A stretch of 21,187 nt of DNA from assembly GCA_049454855.1 (NCBI GenBank), contig JBMUAQ010000029.1, forward strand, positions 1 through 21,187, read 5' to 3'. Below are positions 7,288-13,143 of this stretch, in pieces (within the stretch, counting starts at the first letter, position 1; the number at the start of each line of letters is the position of its first letter). The notes beneath the pieces are model-generated. The model was given only the letters and a program-made list of their open reading frames with translations, was not told the origin of the DNA and made no database searches. Source of the stretch: UBA2093 sp049454855. GTDB lineage: Bacteria; Actinomycetota; Acidimicrobiia; Acidimicrobiales; Ilumatobacteraceae. The position numbers and the translations under genes are program-made.

Positions 7288-8142
7288 ACGAGAGCCGCCG
7301 CGGAGGGTGACGGGGCTCGTGGTGGCATCGTCCCCGCGGTGGAGCACGACCTCGTCACCGGCGGAGAGCCCGAGCGAACCGGCAGCCGAGCCCCTGTTCA
7401 CCGCGAGTGCCACCATTCCGTAGGAGTCGATGACGGCTCCGATTGCTCCGTCGGCGAGCGCGGCGAAATGGTTCTCCAACCGCGCGCTGCGCACCTCGTC
7501 ACCGACCACCACGCGCAGCACGGTGCCGAGACCTGCGATCTCGTCCGGTCCGACGTTCAGCTGGCAGTTCCCGTACCTGTCGACCCACGTGACCTCGCAC
7601 CGCATCCCCGCGCCGCGTGCGGGGTCGTCGACCGTCTGTGGCAACGGCACAAGTCCGGGCATCAACTGTGCTGGGTCGATCTGCTCCCCCACCTCCTCGA
7701 GCGCACCGCCGTTGCACAGGAACGCGGCAACGGGCGCGAACACATCGCGGCCGGCGAACGTCGTGCCGGGGGCATCAAGATGCAGTTCGGTGTTCGACAG
7801 AACGAACACACGCTCGGCACCGCCGGCCATGGCCGCCGCCGACGGCAACAGTCCGTTGTCCGGCCCGACGAGTATCCCCTCACCGCCCGCGACCTCGATG
7901 GCAACAGCGCGTCTGTCGGAACCGACACCGGGGTCGACGACAGCGACGATCACACCGGCCGGCACGTACTGGATGGCACGTGCGAGTGCGAGCGAACCCC
8001 ACCGCACGTCGAACGGCGGCACACCGTGTGTGATGTCGGTGATGCGCGCGTGCGGTGCGATGTCGGTGATCACGCTCTTCAGCACGCCGACGAACTCGTC
8101 GTCGAGTCCGTAGTCGGTGAGAAGAGCAACGTGGTCGCGCAC
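7285..8142 (-). CDS. DUF62 / S-adenosyl-L-methionine hydrolase (adenosine-forming) family protein
   Basis: Members of this family attack S-adenosylmethionine with hydroxide or, in a few lineages, halide. The 285-residue protein shows LLTDYGLDDEFVG near the N-terminus, VVDPGVGSDRR at 68-78, VGPDNGLL at 92-99, AGRDVFAPVAA at 130-140 and VDRYGNCQLNV in the C-terminal domain. D70 and R77 match the proposed Asp-Arg-His triad, but the position before GRD, usually His, is Ala130. A longer frame reaches an ATG at 8176-8178, but GTG 8140-8142 is preferred because TATCGT lies exactly six bases before it and the extra 12 residues (MFAPSAPPYRVG) look unlike protein. Plain hydrolase activity is the default reading for the family; the missing His leaves activity open. 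Confidence 0.88.
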   Translation of the reverse strand: MRDHVALLTDYGLDDEFVGVLKSVITDIAPHARITDITHGVPPFDVRWGSLALARAIQYVPAGVIVAVVDPGVGSDRRAVAIEVAGGEGILVGPDNGLLPSAAAMAGGAERVFVLSNTELHLDAPGTTFAGRDVFAPVAAFLCNGGALEEVGEQIDPAQLMPGLVPLPQTVDDPARGAGMRCEVTWVDRYGNCQLNVGPDEIAGLGTVLRVVVGDEVRSARLENHFAALADGAIGAVIDSYGMVALAVNRGSAAGSLGLSAGDEVVLHRGDDATTSPVTLRGGSR

Positions 8143-8148
8143 CCCGAC

Positions 8149-8154
8149 ACGATA
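8149..8154 (-). promoter_or_regulatory. putative leaderless -10 box for the SAM hydrolase-type gene
   Basis: The minus strand reads TATCGT, six bases, GTG at 8142. This decides the start over the in-frame ATG at 8178, which lies upstream of the box. Confidence 0.55.
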
Positions 8155-8194
8155 AGGCGGTGCGGACGGGGCAAACATGGGCCGGAACGCACGA

Positions 8195-8233
8195 AAGGGG
8201 CCGGTGCCAACCCCCCGACGGCACCGGCCCCTT
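8195..8233 (-). terminator. strong hairpin, likely terminator of proC
   Basis: The arms AAGGGGCCGGTGCC (8195-8208) and GGCACCGGCCCCTT (8220-8233) pair perfectly over 14 bp around an 11-base loop that contains six consecutive C on the plus strand. On the minus strand the 3' arm is followed by TCGTG, so the T tract is only CCCCTTT. It lies downstream of proC and upstream of the SAM hydrolase-type gene, so it probably ends proC transcription or a short RNA from the box at 8301-8306. Confidence 0.65.
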
Positions 8234-8370
8234 CGGCGCTTCCCGGTGACCCGGGCGCGTCCCCCGGCGGCGGTTGCCCGTCGCCGGTGACCTGCGTCAC
8301 AGAATACATATCGCGGTGCCCGCGCGGAAACTCCCCGGGAAATTTTTCGGGTTCCGACAGCGCCGCTCGG
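8234..8370. other. hairpin-rich intergenic stretch, possible structured RNA
   Basis: No gene is supported between the 8195-8233 terminator and the proC stop at 8371. Three inverted repeats are visible: CCCGG-TGAC-CCGGG at 8242-8255; a 9-bp stem with one G-T pair and a TTGC loop at 8265-8286; and GTGAC-CTGC-GTCAC at 8287-8300. Directly beyond, the minus strand reads TATTCT (8301-8306), identical to the proC -10 box, which could start an RNA of about 100 bases that ends at the terminator. An AT-rich patch (AAATTTTTC, 8340-8348) lies nearer proC. No known riboswitch or RNA family was recognised. Confidence 0.4.
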
Positions 8371-9183
8371 TCAATGCCGCTTCGCAGCCGCGTCCCGGGC
8401 CATCTCGGCACTGCGTGCGGCTGCCGCACGCACCGCCTTGTGAACGGTCGCACGAAGTCCCTCTGTCTCGAACACCGAGAGCCCGGCAAAGGTGGTGCCG
8501 TTCGGGGACGTCACGCGCTCGCGCAGCACCGACGGTTGTTCGTCCGAGCCGGCCAGCAGCGCCCCCGAGCCCTTGAACAGCTGGCGCACCAGAAGCTCCG
8601 CAGTGTCGCGGGGGAGGCCCTCCGCAAGCGCGGCATCCAGCAGCGCCTCGGCGAAGAGAAAGAGGTAACCCGGCCCCGACCCCGCGACCGCGGTGACCGC
8701 GTCCATCTGTTCCTCGGGCACGCGCACCACGATGCCCACGGCCCGCAGCACCTCCTCCGCCCAGTCAACGTCGTCATCGGTGCAGCCCGACCCGGCAGAG
8801 AGTGCCGTCGCGCCCTCACCGACGAGAGCCGGGGTGTTCGGCATCGCACGCAGCACGGCGCACCTCCCGCCCACCGCCTCACGGAGGACGTCGAGAGAGA
8901 CACCGGCCGCGATGCTGAGCACACGGCGTGCCCCGGCCGCAACGGCAGCAGCGGGGGCGGCCGGGGCATCACCGGGCTTCACCGCGATCACGGCGCCCTC
9001 CCCGCCCACGACGGTCTCGGATGTGCGCACACCGAACCGGGTCTCGATATCCTCACGCTTGGCGGCATCCAGTTCCACCACCACGATTGCAGCGGGGTCG
9101 GTTCCCGCGGCGACCAGACCACCCACCAGGGCCGAACCCATGTTGCCGCCACCGACGAGGACGATGCGGGGCGTTGCGGTCAT
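8371..9183 (-). CDS. proC: pyrroline-5-carboxylate reductase
   Basis: ProC reduces 1-pyrroline-5-carboxylate to proline with NAD(P)H, the last step of proline synthesis. The 270-residue protein has the nucleotide loop VGGGNMG at 10-16, RAMPNTPALVGEG in the middle, and the C-terminal signature AVAGSGPGYLFLFAEAL followed by TSPNGTTFAGL. The ATG start at 9181-9183 is supported by TATTCT exactly six bases upstream. It appears to be a single-gene unit, with its own promoter after the YbjN-like gene and a strong hairpin downstream at 8195-8233. Confidence 0.96.
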   Translation of the reverse strand: MTATPRIVLVGGGNMGSALVGGLVAAGTDPAAIVVVELDAAKREDIETRFGVRTSETVVGGEGAVIAVKPGDAPAAPAAAVAAGARRVLSIAAGVSLDVLREAVGGRCAVLRAMPNTPALVGEGATALSAGSGCTDDDVDWAEEVLRAVGIVVRVPEEQMDAVTAVAGSGPGYLFLFAEALLDAALAEGLPRDTAELLVRQLFKGSGALLAGSDEQPSVLRERVTSPNGTTFAGLSVFETEGLRATVHKAVRAAAARSAEMARDAAAKRH

Positions 9184-9189
9184 GGGCCG

Positions 9190-9195
9190 AGAATA
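9190..9195 (-). promoter_or_regulatory. putative leaderless -10 box for proC
   Basis: The minus strand reads TATTCT, six bases, ATG at 9183. It is one of the clearest AT islands in the 46-base gap. Confidence 0.55.
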
Positions 9196-9206
9196 ACGGT
9201 GCAGGG

Positions 9207-9220
9207 GCCGGGTTCCCGGC
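9207..9220 (-). terminator. short GC hairpin after the YbjN-like gene
   Basis: GCCGGG-TT-CCCGGC is a perfect 6-bp inverted repeat ten bases past the YbjN-like stop. There is no T tract, so termination is only a suggestion. Confidence 0.25.
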
Positions 9221-9229
9221 GCGATTGGC

Positions 9230-9691
9230 TCAGTCCGAGAAACGACTGGCGAAGCCGACGCGGATGATGGAGGGGAACACCTGCTCGACGGTCGACCACA
9301 CCGTGCCGATGACCCGGTCGAGCTCGGCCTCGTTCAGCAGTCCGTTCGGCAGCTCGCCGCGCAGGAACACCGCGTCCTCCGCACCGATCGAGAAATGCAC
9401 ACCGGTGAGTCTCTCGTTGCGGCGCAACAGGTTCTCGTACAGTTCCGCCGCGTTCTCCTCCGGTGCCGGCATCACGTACGTCTCGTAGCGGAACGTGCGC
9501 TGGCCGAGCGTCAACCACACGGTGGTGAACTCCTTCTCCACACCGCGCATCCTCACGTACCAGCGGTGTTCGTCGGCGGTGCCGCGGTCGACCGCGACGA
9601 TCTGGCCGTCCCGGGCCGCCAGACCCGACAGCCACTCACTGACGCGTCGGTCGAGCAGCTCCAGTTCGGGGTTGCCGAACAGTTCGCTCAT
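9230..9691 (-). CDS. YbjN-like protein (type III secretion chaperone-like fold)
   Basis: The 153-residue protein resembles the YbjN family, small proteins with a secretion-chaperone-like fold and no settled biochemical role. It has an N-terminal helix (LELLDRRVSEWLSGL), a beta-rich centre (EHRWYVRMRGVEKEFTTVWL, then TFRYETYVMPAPEENAAELY), and a helix that begins LLRRNERLTGVHFSI. The start ATG at 9689-9691 begins five bases after the mshA stop; a longer frame runs back into mshA but looks non-coding. The mshA-YbjN pairing also occurs in mycobacteria (Rv0486-Rv0487), which supports both calls. It is probably the last gene of the mshA transcript. Confidence 0.8.
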   Translation of the reverse strand: MSELFGNPELELLDRRVSEWLSGLAARDGQIVAVDRGTADEHRWYVRMRGVEKEFTTVWLTLGQRTFRYETYVMPAPEENAAELYENLLRRNERLTGVHFSIGAEDAVFLRGELPNGLLNEAELDRVIGTVWSTVEQVFPSIIRVGFASRFSD

Positions 9692-9696
9692 GCCGG

Positions 9697-10908
9697 CTAC
9701 CGGCAGACGACGCGGTCGCGCGCCGTGAGGTCGGCGTACACGCGCCTCAACCTCGCCGCCGCGAAGGCCCACGTGTAACCGCGCGCCTTCCCGGCAGCCG
9801 CCCGCGACACCTCCGCGGCGAACGCGTCGTCGCCGAGGATGCGGGCCGCGTGCGCCGCGAAACCAGAGGGGTCACGGTCGGGAACGAGAAAGCCTGTGCG
9901 GCCGTGCTCCACGATGGTGATCAGCCCGCCCACGGCGCTCGCGACCACCGGGGTCCCGCACGCGGCGGCCTCGAGCGCGACGAGACCGAAGCTCTCGCTG
10001 CGGCTCGGCACGAGCACGACGTCGGCTGCGCGGTAGTAGGTGGAGAGAATGTGGTGCGGCTGCGGGTCGACGAACCGAACGCGGCCGCCGAGACCGAGTG
10101 AGTCCACGAGACCCCGCACATGTGCCATCTCGGCATCGCCTTCCGCACCCGACGTGCCGCCCACCACGAGCAGGATCGCGCGGGGGTCGCCGAGCTCGGC
10201 AAGGGTCTGCACGGCAACGTCGACGCCCTTCAACGGCTGGATGCGTCCCACGAAGAGCAACACGGGCCCGTCGCCCAGACCGAGTGCCGTGCGCGCACCG
10301 CGTCTGTCACCGGGCGCGAAGAACGCGTGCTCCACCCCGGGGGAGACAATCTCGATGTTGCCGGGTGGGTTCCCGTACAGCGACACGAACTGTCGCTCCT
10401 CCTCGGTGCACGACACGCAGATGGCGTCACTGCAGCCGATGATCTCGGTCTCGGCCCTCTCCCTGAGAGCGGACTCCGGGTCGCCGCCCGCCGCCTTCAC
10501 GCGGGCGAAGGTGTGGAAGGTGTTCACGAGCGGGACGTCGAGTTCGTGCTTGATGGAGTGACCCGCCATGCCGGACAACCAGTAGTTGGCATGCACCACG
10601 TCGGTGCCGCCCGACCGGCGGATGTGGTCGACAACCCGGTCGGTGAACACGGGAACGACGTCGACGAGGTCGTTCTTCGGCATGTCGGGGTCGCCGACGG
10701 GGATGTGCACGACCCTGTGGTTCGGTTCCACATGGATCTCGGGGGGAAGATCCCTGCTCCACGCGCGTGTGTATGTGGTGCAGTCCACTCCGGCGTGCGC
10801 CAGCGCGGACACCAGCTCGCGAACGTACACGTTCATGCCGCCACCGTCACCGACACCCGGCTGGGCCAGCGGCGACGTGTGCATGGAGAGAACCGCGACG
10901 CGCTGCAT
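9697..10908 (-). CDS. mshA: D-inositol-3-phosphate glycosyltransferase (mycothiol synthesis)
   Basis: MshA transfers GlcNAc from UDP-GlcNAc to inositol-3-phosphate, the first committed step of mycothiol, the main actinobacterial low-molecular-weight thiol. The 403-residue GT-B (GT4) protein has the MshA N-terminal signature LSMHTSP followed by PGVGDGGGMNVYVRE, GRIQPLKG at 221-228 in the nucleotide-sugar domain, and the EX7E motif with E305 and E313 in SESFGLVALE. The ATG at 10906-10908 is twelve bases after the HTH gene stop. A TAGGTT box nine bases upstream may provide an extra promoter. Other GT4 enzymes are possible but the N-terminal loop and YbjN neighbour favour MshA. Confidence 0.93.
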   Translation of the reverse strand: MQRVAVLSMHTSPLAQPGVGDGGGMNVYVRELVSALAHAGVDCTTYTRAWSRDLPPEIHVEPNHRVVHIPVGDPDMPKNDLVDVVPVFTDRVVDHIRRSGGTDVVHANYWLSGMAGHSIKHELDVPLVNTFHTFARVKAAGGDPESALRERAETEIIGCSDAICVSCTEEERQFVSLYGNPPGNIEIVSPGVEHAFFAPGDRRGARTALGLGDGPVLLFVGRIQPLKGVDVAVQTLAELGDPRAILLVVGGTSGAEGDAEMAHVRGLVDSLGLGGRVRFVDPQPHHILSTYYRAADVVLVPSRSESFGLVALEAAACGTPVVASAVGGLITIVEHGRTGFLVPDRDPSGFAAHAARILGDDAFAAEVSRAAAGKARGYTWAFAAARLRRVYADLTARDRVVCR

Positions 10909-10917
10909 GGGTTGTTC

Positions 10918-10923
10918 AACCTA
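10918..10923 (-). promoter_or_regulatory. possible -10 box for mshA
   Basis: The minus strand reads TAGGTT nine bases before the mshA ATG and overlaps the TAG stop of the HTH gene. The spacing is two to three bases longer than in the best examples here. Confidence 0.35.
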
Positions 10924-11319
10924 TCCAGCGACCGTGGGATTCCCCTCCCCGGCGGCCCCCGCCGCCGCATCGTTCGCAACGACAAACGACCTGTAGACCG
11001 ACAACAGGCTTTGCTTCTGCTCCGGGGTGAGCCGTTCGTCGTTCGCAATCGACTCGGGCACAGAGGTCGGCTTCTCCGGTGTGCCGTCGAGAATGCCCGC
11101 CCGCACGTACAGGCTCTCGGACGAGATCTCGAGAGCGCGCGCAATCTGCTGGAGGATCTCGGCGGACGGACGGCGGATGCCACGCTCGATCTGGCTCAGG
11201 TACGGGTTCGACACGCCGGCGGCACGGGCGAGGTCGCGGATGCTCTTCTGAGCGTTCTCACGCTGCTGCCGGATGAACTCGCCGACCTCGTGCAACCTCT
11301 CGGCGGGGTTTCGCGTCAC
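10921..11319 (-). CDS. XRE-family transcriptional regulator, Rv0474-like
   Basis: The 132-residue protein has a Cro/C1-type helix-turn-helix at about residues 12-75: GEFIRQQRENAQKSIRDLAR, then AGVSNPYLSQIERGIRRPS. It is followed by SSESLYVRAGIL and a conserved tail LTPEQKQSLLSVYRSF. This layout resembles mycobacterial Rv0474, as I remember it. The longer open frame to 11376 overlaps the upstream gene; GTG 11317-11319 is chosen because AAGAGG sits five bases before it and the protein then starts MTRNPAERLHEV. It lies between the RsiG-like gene and mshA in a probable operon. Target genes are unknown. Confidence 0.85.
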   Translation of the reverse strand: MTRNPAERLHEVGEFIRQQRENAQKSIRDLARAAGVSNPYLSQIERGIRRPSAEILQQIARALEISSESLYVRAGILDGTPEKPTSVPESIANDERLTPEQKQSLLSVYRSFVVANDAAAGAAGEGNPTVAG

Positions 11320-11329
11320 TGCAGCCTCT

Positions 11330-11815
11330 TCACCTGTCCTCGACGACGGCGCCCGCGCCACCGGCCTCGCGCACACGCCTCACCACCTCGGCGGTGAGTG
11401 CATCGATGCGCTCGAACATTCCGTGACGGAGACGGCTGCACTCCTTCTCGAACATTCCGAGAGCATCGGAGAGTGCACCGAGCGATCTGTCATCCAGGGT
11501 CTCCATGCTGCCGAAACCGTGCGAGTCACACAGCTCGTCGAGCTGGAGGAGAAGCTCATGGTCGGTGGGCACCTCGGTCTCGCGGGGCGGGCGCGCACTG
11601 CCGCCGCCCTGCTGCTGGCCGAACACCTCGGCCAGTCGCTCCCCGAGCGGACGCGCGGGCGCTTCGGACCCGCCGGCCCGTCGACGTTGCTCGTCGGCGA
11701 CGAGATCCATGCGACCCTGGGCGACCCGGCGCACGAACGACACGATGTCCTCCTCGCGCTGCAGTGAGGTGCGCTCGGCACGGATCTCGGCGAGCGACCT
11801 GTTCCCGTCGGACAT
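11330..11815 (-). CDS. RsiG-like coiled-coil protein with c-di-GMP-binding signatures
   Basis: The 161-residue protein resembles RsiG, the Streptomyces anti-sigma factor that holds sigma-WhiG when bound to cyclic di-GMP. RsiG ligand binding uses the motif E(X)3S(X)2R(X)3Q(X)3D. Here E22, S26, R29, Q33 and D37 match it exactly, inside SLAEIRAERTSLQREEDIVS and the helix after it. In the C-terminal helix E123, S127, R130 and D138 match again with Phe134 in place of Gln. A low-complexity linker separates the helices. The start ATG 11813-11815 has GGAGG six bases upstream and shares one base with the moaD-like stop; GTG 11816-11818 is an alternative. No WhiG-type sigma gene is in the window, so the partner is unknown. 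The functional transfer is inference. Confidence 0.7.
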   Translation of the reverse strand: MSDGNRSLAEIRAERTSLQREEDIVSFVRRVAQGRMDLVADEQRRRAGGSEAPARPLGERLAEVFGQQQGGGSARPPRETEVPTDHELLLQLDELCDSHGFGSMETLDDRSLGALSDALGMFEKECSRLRHGMFERIDALTAEVVRRVREAGGAGAVVEDR

Positions 11816-12054
11816 CACGAACCTCCACTCACCGGCGGCAGAACCGCAACCTCATCATTGTCCCCCACGGTGCACTCACGCGGCACCTCCTCGCCGTTCA
11901 GCCACACCTTGCTGGTGGACAGGACAGCCACGAAACCCGGGCCGAAGCGCGCACATGCCTCGTCGATCACGTCACCCACTGTTGCGCCGGCCACCTCTGC
12001 CCTCGCGGTGCCTGCGGCCTCGCGTGCCGAGGCGAAGAGTCGGAGCACGGCCAC
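11815..12054 (-). CDS. MoaD/ThiS-family sulfur-carrier protein with a GGS tail
   Basis: The 79-residue protein has the ubiquitin-like beta-grasp pattern of MoaD: VLRLFASAREAAGT, VGDVIDEACARFG, KVWLNGEEV, then DNDEVAVLPPVSGGS. MoaD carries sulfur as a C-terminal thiocarboxylate for molybdopterin synthesis. The usual terminal Gly-Gly is followed here by one extra Ser, so it would need trimming or act differently. The GTG start at 12052-12054 has TACGAT seven bases upstream. The gene is 43 bases downstream of selD and is followed without a gap by the RsiG-like gene. No other molybdopterin gene is present, so the pathway (molybdopterin, cysteine or another) is unclear. Confidence 0.78.
   Translation of the reverse strand: MAVLRLFASAREAAGTARAEVAGATVGDVIDEACARFGPGFVAVLSTSKVWLNGEEVPRECTVGDNDEVAVLPPVSGGS
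11822..11826 (-). promoter_or_regulatory. ribosome binding site of the RsiG-like gene
   Basis: GGAGG on the minus strand is six bases before the ATG at 11815. It lies inside the final codons of the moaD-like gene, where the same bases encode the Gly-Gly. It favours ATG 11815 over GTG 11818. Confidence 0.65.
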
Positions 12055-12061
12055 GCGCCGA

Positions 12062-12067
12062 ATCGTA
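12062..12067 (-). promoter_or_regulatory. putative leaderless -10 box for the moaD-like gene
   Basis: The minus strand reads TACGAT, seven bases, GTG at 12054, inside the 43-base gap after selD. Confidence 0.5.
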
Positions 12068-12097
12068 ACCGCGGACCCCGGTGCGGGGACCGTGAGG

Positions 12098-13117
12098 TCA
12101 GTCCAGTCTCACCGCCGGCGCGCCGTCGAGGAACCGACCGACCGCAACGAATCCCTCGGTCTCGAGTTGTGCCACCGCCGACGGGTCGACAGCGGCAAGC
12201 AGCCCACCGGAGGTCTGCGGGTCCATGCACAGTGCGACGGAGGCGGGGTCGGCCGTGGCGAGGAACCGCTCGCCGACGTAGTCACGGTTGCGTGGGTCGC
12301 CGCCTGTCCGCGTCCCGTCCTCCGCGATCCGTCGTGCACCGGGATAGACGGGCAACGAGGCGGCGTCGATCGAGAGAACAACCGATGACCTCTCCGCCAT
12401 CTCCCATCCGTGGCCGGCGAGTCCGTACCCGGTCACGTCGGTGACCGCGTGCACAGCGGCACCTGCACGCCCAAGCGCCTCCGATGCGCGACGGTTCACG
12501 GCCCGCATGCCCTCGATTGCGGCGCGCTTCTCGTCGCCGCTGCCCGCCGCCGTCACGAGCCCGGTGCCGAGTGGTTTCGACAGCATGGCCACGTCCCCGG
12601 CACGGGCCCCTGCCTTGCGGAAGATGCGGTCGGGGTGGACGGTGCCCTGGACCGCGAGCCCGAACACGGGCTCGGGATTGCGGATCGTGTGGCCACCCGC
12701 CACCGTGCCGCCGGCCTCGCGCACCGTCTCTGATGCGGCGGCGAGTATCGCGGTGATGGCCTCCCGCGGCATGTGCTCGGGGAAAGCCGCGATGTTGACC
12801 GCGAGCACGACCTCGGCCCCCATCGCGAAGATGTCGCTGCAGGCGTTCGCCGCGGCAATCGCACCGAAGTCGTGCGGGTCGTCCACGAGGGGCGGGAAGA
12901 AGTCTGTGGTGCTCACCAGCGCGAGGTCGTCGCGAAGCCGGTACACCGCGGCATCGTCGAAGGGAGCGAGCCCGACCAGCAGCGAACGGTCGATGCCGGC
13001 GGGAAGGTCGCCCACGAGCTCGGTGAGGAGGCTCGCGCCCCATTTCGCCGCACAACCGCCGCACGAGGTCCATTCCGTGAGCCTGATCGTGTCGATGTTC
13101 TGCCCCTCGCCGTTCAT
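12098..13117 (-). CDS. selD: selenide, water dikinase (selenophosphate synthase)
   Basis: SelD makes selenophosphate from selenide and ATP, the selenium donor for SelA. The 339-residue protein has the active-site loop TSCGGCAAKW; C22 and K25 fit the catalytic Cys-x-x-Lys of E. coli SelD (C17, K20), so this is a cysteine form rather than a selenoprotein. LVSTTDFFPP, NACSDIFAMG, TVAGGHTIRNPEPVFG and MDPQTSGGLL are further family signatures. The ATG start at 13115-13117 has TACCGT exactly six bases upstream. It is divergent from selA with only 26 bases between the start codons. selD probably shares a transcript with the moaD-like gene and those beyond. Confidence 0.97.
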   Translation of the reverse strand: MNGEGQNIDTIRLTEWTSCGGCAAKWGASLLTELVGDLPAGIDRSLLVGLAPFDDAAVYRLRDDLALVSTTDFFPPLVDDPHDFGAIAAANACSDIFAMGAEVVLAVNIAAFPEHMPREAITAILAAASETVREAGGTVAGGHTIRNPEPVFGLAVQGTVHPDRIFRKAGARAGDVAMLSKPLGTGLVTAAGSGDEKRAAIEGMRAVNRRASEALGRAGAAVHAVTDVTGYGLAGHGWEMAERSSVVLSIDAASLPVYPGARRIAEDGTRTGGDPRNRDYVGERFLATADPASVALCMDPQTSGGLLAAVDPSAVAQLETEGFVAVGRFLDGAPAVRLD

Positions 13118-13123
13118 GCGCGC

Positions 13124-13129
13124 ACGGTA
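13124..13129 (-). promoter_or_regulatory. putative leaderless -10 box for selD
   Basis: The minus strand reads TACCGT, six bases, ATG at 13117. The same hexamer and spacing precede the thioredoxin-like gene at 16316. Confidence 0.55.
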
Positions 13130-13130
13130 C

Positions 13131-13136
13131 TAGTTT
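13131..13136 (+). promoter_or_regulatory. putative leaderless -10 box for selA
   Basis: TAGTTT lies seven bases before the selA ATG and one base from the selD box on the other strand. A palindromic ACTAGT (13129-13134) links the two boxes. Confidence 0.55.
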
Positions 13137-13143
13137 CGGCGCG

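Noticed and set aside
8195..8233. Actinobacterial 6C RNA because of the C6 hairpin loop
   Set aside because: That RNA needs two C-rich loops; only one is present, and the hairpin is well explained as a terminator.
8274..8576. Plus-strand open frame starting in the proC downstream gap
   Set aside because: It is mostly antisense to proC and has no similarity that I recognise; the spacing of its start to any -10-like sequence is poor.
6298..9267. A 989-codon open frame on the plus strand opposite the acyl-CoA synthetase, SAM hydrolase-type and proC genes
   Set aside because: It runs antisense to three well-recognised genes, is rich in Arg, His and Gly without any motif, and is the usual shadow of high-GC third-position bias.
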